Origin: Vulcanimicrobiota bacterium | GTDB lineage: Bacteria; Vulcanimicrobiota; Vulcanimicrobiia; Vulcanimicrobiales; Vulcanimicrobiaceae | DNA: 8,298 nt | Assembly (NCBI GenBank): GCA_030040695.1 | Contig: JASHTE010000093.1 | Coordinates: 1-8,298, forward strand | Reading direction: 5' to 3' | In this document: in pieces, positions 7,165 to 8,298 of the stretch | Numbering within the stretch: position 1 is the stretch's first letter | How the letters are laid out: every line of letters starts with the position of its first letter | Position numbers and translations under genes: made by a program | The notes under the pieces: model-generated | Database searches by the model: none | The model's input: the letters and a program-made list of their open reading frames with translations, nothing else | Told to the model about the DNA's origin: nothing

Positions 7165-7734
7165 ATAGCTCGACCGCTTCGCGTCAATGATCAGATCCGC
7201 ATTCGTTCGGTGCGGGTGATCGACGAGAACGGTGTGCAACTCGGCATCATGCCGATCGAGGACGCGCAAGCGCGCGCCCGTGCAGCCGGACTCGACCTGA
7301 TCGAAATCTCGCCGAACGCGCAACCGCCGGTCTGCAAGATCGGCGACTACGGCCGGCTCAAGTACGAGCAGTCGAAAAAAGATAAAGATGCGCGCAAGAA
7401 GCAGCGCCACTTCGAGCTGAAGGAGGTCAAGCTGCGTCCCAAGATCGAGACGCACGATTACGAGACCAAGGCTCGCATGGCGGAGCGCCTGTTGCAGGAC
7501 GGGAGCAAGATCAAGGTGACGATTATGTTCCGCGGTCGCGAGATCACGTATGCCGTCTTCGGACGGCGCCTGCTCGACAGGATGGCCGAGGACATGCAGC
7601 CCCTTGCGACCGTGGAGCGCGAACCCCGCCTCGAAGGAAAGAACATGTTCATGATCTTGGCGCCGCGAGCAGTGCCTACCGGTCCGCCGAAGTACTCCGC
7701 GCAGCACAAACAGAGGGAGCAGACCAGTGCCTAA
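7165..7734 (+). CDS. infC: Translation initiation factor IF-3, predicted AUA start
   Basis: IF3 binds the 30S subunit and checks initiator tRNA and start-codon pairing. With the start at ATA 7165 the protein has 189 residues and begins, as fMet, with ARPLRVNDQIR, the normal IF3 N-terminus. The N-domain signature KIGDYGRLKYEQSK and the C-domain blocks LRPKIETHDY, KVTIMFRGREIT and the final MFMILAP are all present. Between 7100 and this point no ATG, GTG or TTG occurs in frame. GGGAG (7153-7157) sits seven bases upstream of ATA. In-frame GTG 7090 and TTG 7096 lie inside the terminator stem without a Shine-Dalgarno. ATG 7036 would add 43 residues unlike IF3, all encoded by the leader. Many infC genes use AUU for IF3 self-repression; AUA would serve the same purpose. 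The stop overlaps rpmI. Confidence 0.9.
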   Translation: MARPLRVNDQIRIRSVRVIDENGVQLGIMPIEDAQARARAAGLDLIEISPNAQPPVCKIGDYGRLKYEQSKKDKDARKKQRHFELKEVKLRPKIETHDYETKARMAERLLQDGSKIKVTIMFRGREITYAVFGRRLLDRMAEDMQPLATVEREPRLEGKNMFMILAPRAVPTGPPKYSAQHKQREQTSA

Positions 7735-7933
7735 AATTCGAACGCATCGAGGAACCGCAAAGCGCGTTAAAGTGACGGCGAGCGGCAAGGTACTGCATCG
7801 CCATCAATTCGACGGCTGCGGGCACATCCTCAGTAAGAAATCACAGAAACGCAAGCGGCACTTCCGCAAGGATCAGCCGACCGCACCGGGTGACATGCGG
7901 CGTCTGCGCGCGATGATTCCGTACTTGGCGTAA
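7727..7933 (+). CDS. rpmI: 50S ribosomal protein L35
   Basis: Small basic protein of the large ribosomal subunit, 68 residues, usual length about 65. It starts with MPKIRTHRGTAKRVKVTASGK, the standard L35 opening with Arg for Lys at residue 5, and continues with HILSKKSQKRKRHFRK and the usual short C-terminus ending in IPYL. The GTG start at 7727 lies seven bases after AGGGAG (7714-7719) and overlaps the infC stop by 8 nt, so translation is probably coupled to infC. It is the middle gene of the conserved infC-rpmI-rplT block. Confidence 0.96.
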   Translation: MPKIRTHRGTAKRVKVTASGKVLHRHQFDGCGHILSKKSQKRKRHFRKDQPTAPGDMRRLRAMIPYLA

Positions 7934-7945
7934 GGGAGGTTCGAA

Positions 7946-8298
7946 ATGGCACGTATTAAGCGCGGCGTCGCGGGGCTCAAGCACCGCCGGCGCGTCATGA
8001 AGCTCGTCAAAGGCTTCCGGGCCGCGCGGCGGCGCAACTACCGCGTCGCCAATGAGGCATTGCTCAAGTCGCTCGCCTATGCGTTGCGCGATCGGCGCGT
8101 GCGTAAGCGCGATTTCCGCTCGCTGTGGATCAGCCGCATCAACGCGGCGGCTCGGCGCGAGGGCCTTTCTTACTCACTTCTCATGTACGGACTGAAGAAG
8201 TCCGGCGTTACGCTCAACCGCAAGGCGCTCGCCGATCTCGCGGTCAACGATGCCAAGGCCTTCGGATCGCTCTTGAACCTCGCGAAGCAGGCCGTTCA
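7946..8298 (+). CDS. rplT: 50S ribosomal protein L20, 3' end cut by the window
   Basis: Early-assembly protein of the large subunit that binds 23S rRNA and, in several bacteria, also its own operon's leader. The 117 complete codons seen read MARIKRGVAGLKHRRRVMKL and include RDRRVRKRDFRSLWI, RINAAARREG and the LADLAVND block. E. coli L20 has 118 residues, so only the last residues and the stop are missing. The ATG at 7946 follows GGGAGG (7934-7939) within AAGGGAGGT, the best ribosome binding site in the window. It lies 12 bases after the rpmI stop. As the last gene of the block it is the natural feedback sensor for the leader at 6988-7164. Confidence 0.97.
   Translation, partial: MARIKRGVAGLKHRRRVMKLVKGFRAARRRNYRVANEALLKSLAYALRDRRVRKRDFRSLWISRINAAARREGLSYSLLMYGLKKSGVTLNRKALADLAVNDAKAFGSLLNLAKQAV

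Noticed and set aside
7145..7168. Eight-codon mini-frame starting at ATT 7145 and stopping at TAG 7166-7168, overlapping the AUA start as ATAG
   Set aside because: It is too short to support as a gene; its spacing from AAGGGGGG (7125-7132) is long and it may be chance. Kept only as a curiosity for ribosome profiling.

Overview
This is a GC-rich, gene-dense bacterial chromosomal window with eight protein genes and no mobile element, CRISPR array, tRNA or rRNA that I could see. The organism cannot be named from these genes. The clean -35/-10 promoters, strong Shine-Dalgarno sites and the infC-rpmI-rplT block fit an ordinary bacterium. An environmental high-GC lineage such as Eremiobacterota/Vulcanimicrobiota is only a weak guess from the look of the proteins.

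Layout. Positions 6-1505 (+) encode a polytopic membrane glycosyltransferase of the GT39/PMT_2 type, possibly the last gene of an operon that enters from the left. A 168-base spacer follows with a near-consensus promoter (TTGACA, 17 bases, TATAAA) and a leader of about 90 nt. That promoter drives a two-gene glyoxylate-shunt operon: isocitrate lyase aceA (1674-2927) and a short, divergent malate synthase aceB (2924-4348), joined by an ATGA overlap. On the minus strand a second two-gene unit converges on it: an alpha/beta hydrolase (5716-4862) followed by 3-methyladenine DNA glycosylase tag (4869-4306). The 3' end of tag overlaps that of aceB by 43 bp. The hydrolase is divergent from ornithine aminotransferase rocD (5742-6956, +). 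The few bases between them hold a symmetric TATCATA element that can act as a -10 box on both strands.

The right end is the translation operon infC-rpmI-rplT (IF3, L35, L20; rplT is cut by the window edge). Its promoter (TTGACA, 18 bases, TGG-TATAGT) overlaps the rocD stop codon. About 177 nt of leader follow, with several hairpins, an intrinsic terminator with a UUCG loop, and a segment at the very 5' end of the transcript that is complementary to the terminator's 5' arm and loop. This is the layout of a transcription attenuator, as known for L20 control of the Bacillus subtilis infC operon. IF3 itself appears to start at a rare AUA codon, which suggests a second, translational layer of self-control by IF3.

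How the genes work together: aceA and aceB form the two-carbon assimilation bypass. rocD connects ornithine with glutamate semialdehyde. tag is DNA alkylation repair. The infC block supplies initiation factor and 50S proteins. The most interesting part of the window is the infC leader (6953-7167), followed by the symmetric divergent promoter and the divergent malate synthase.
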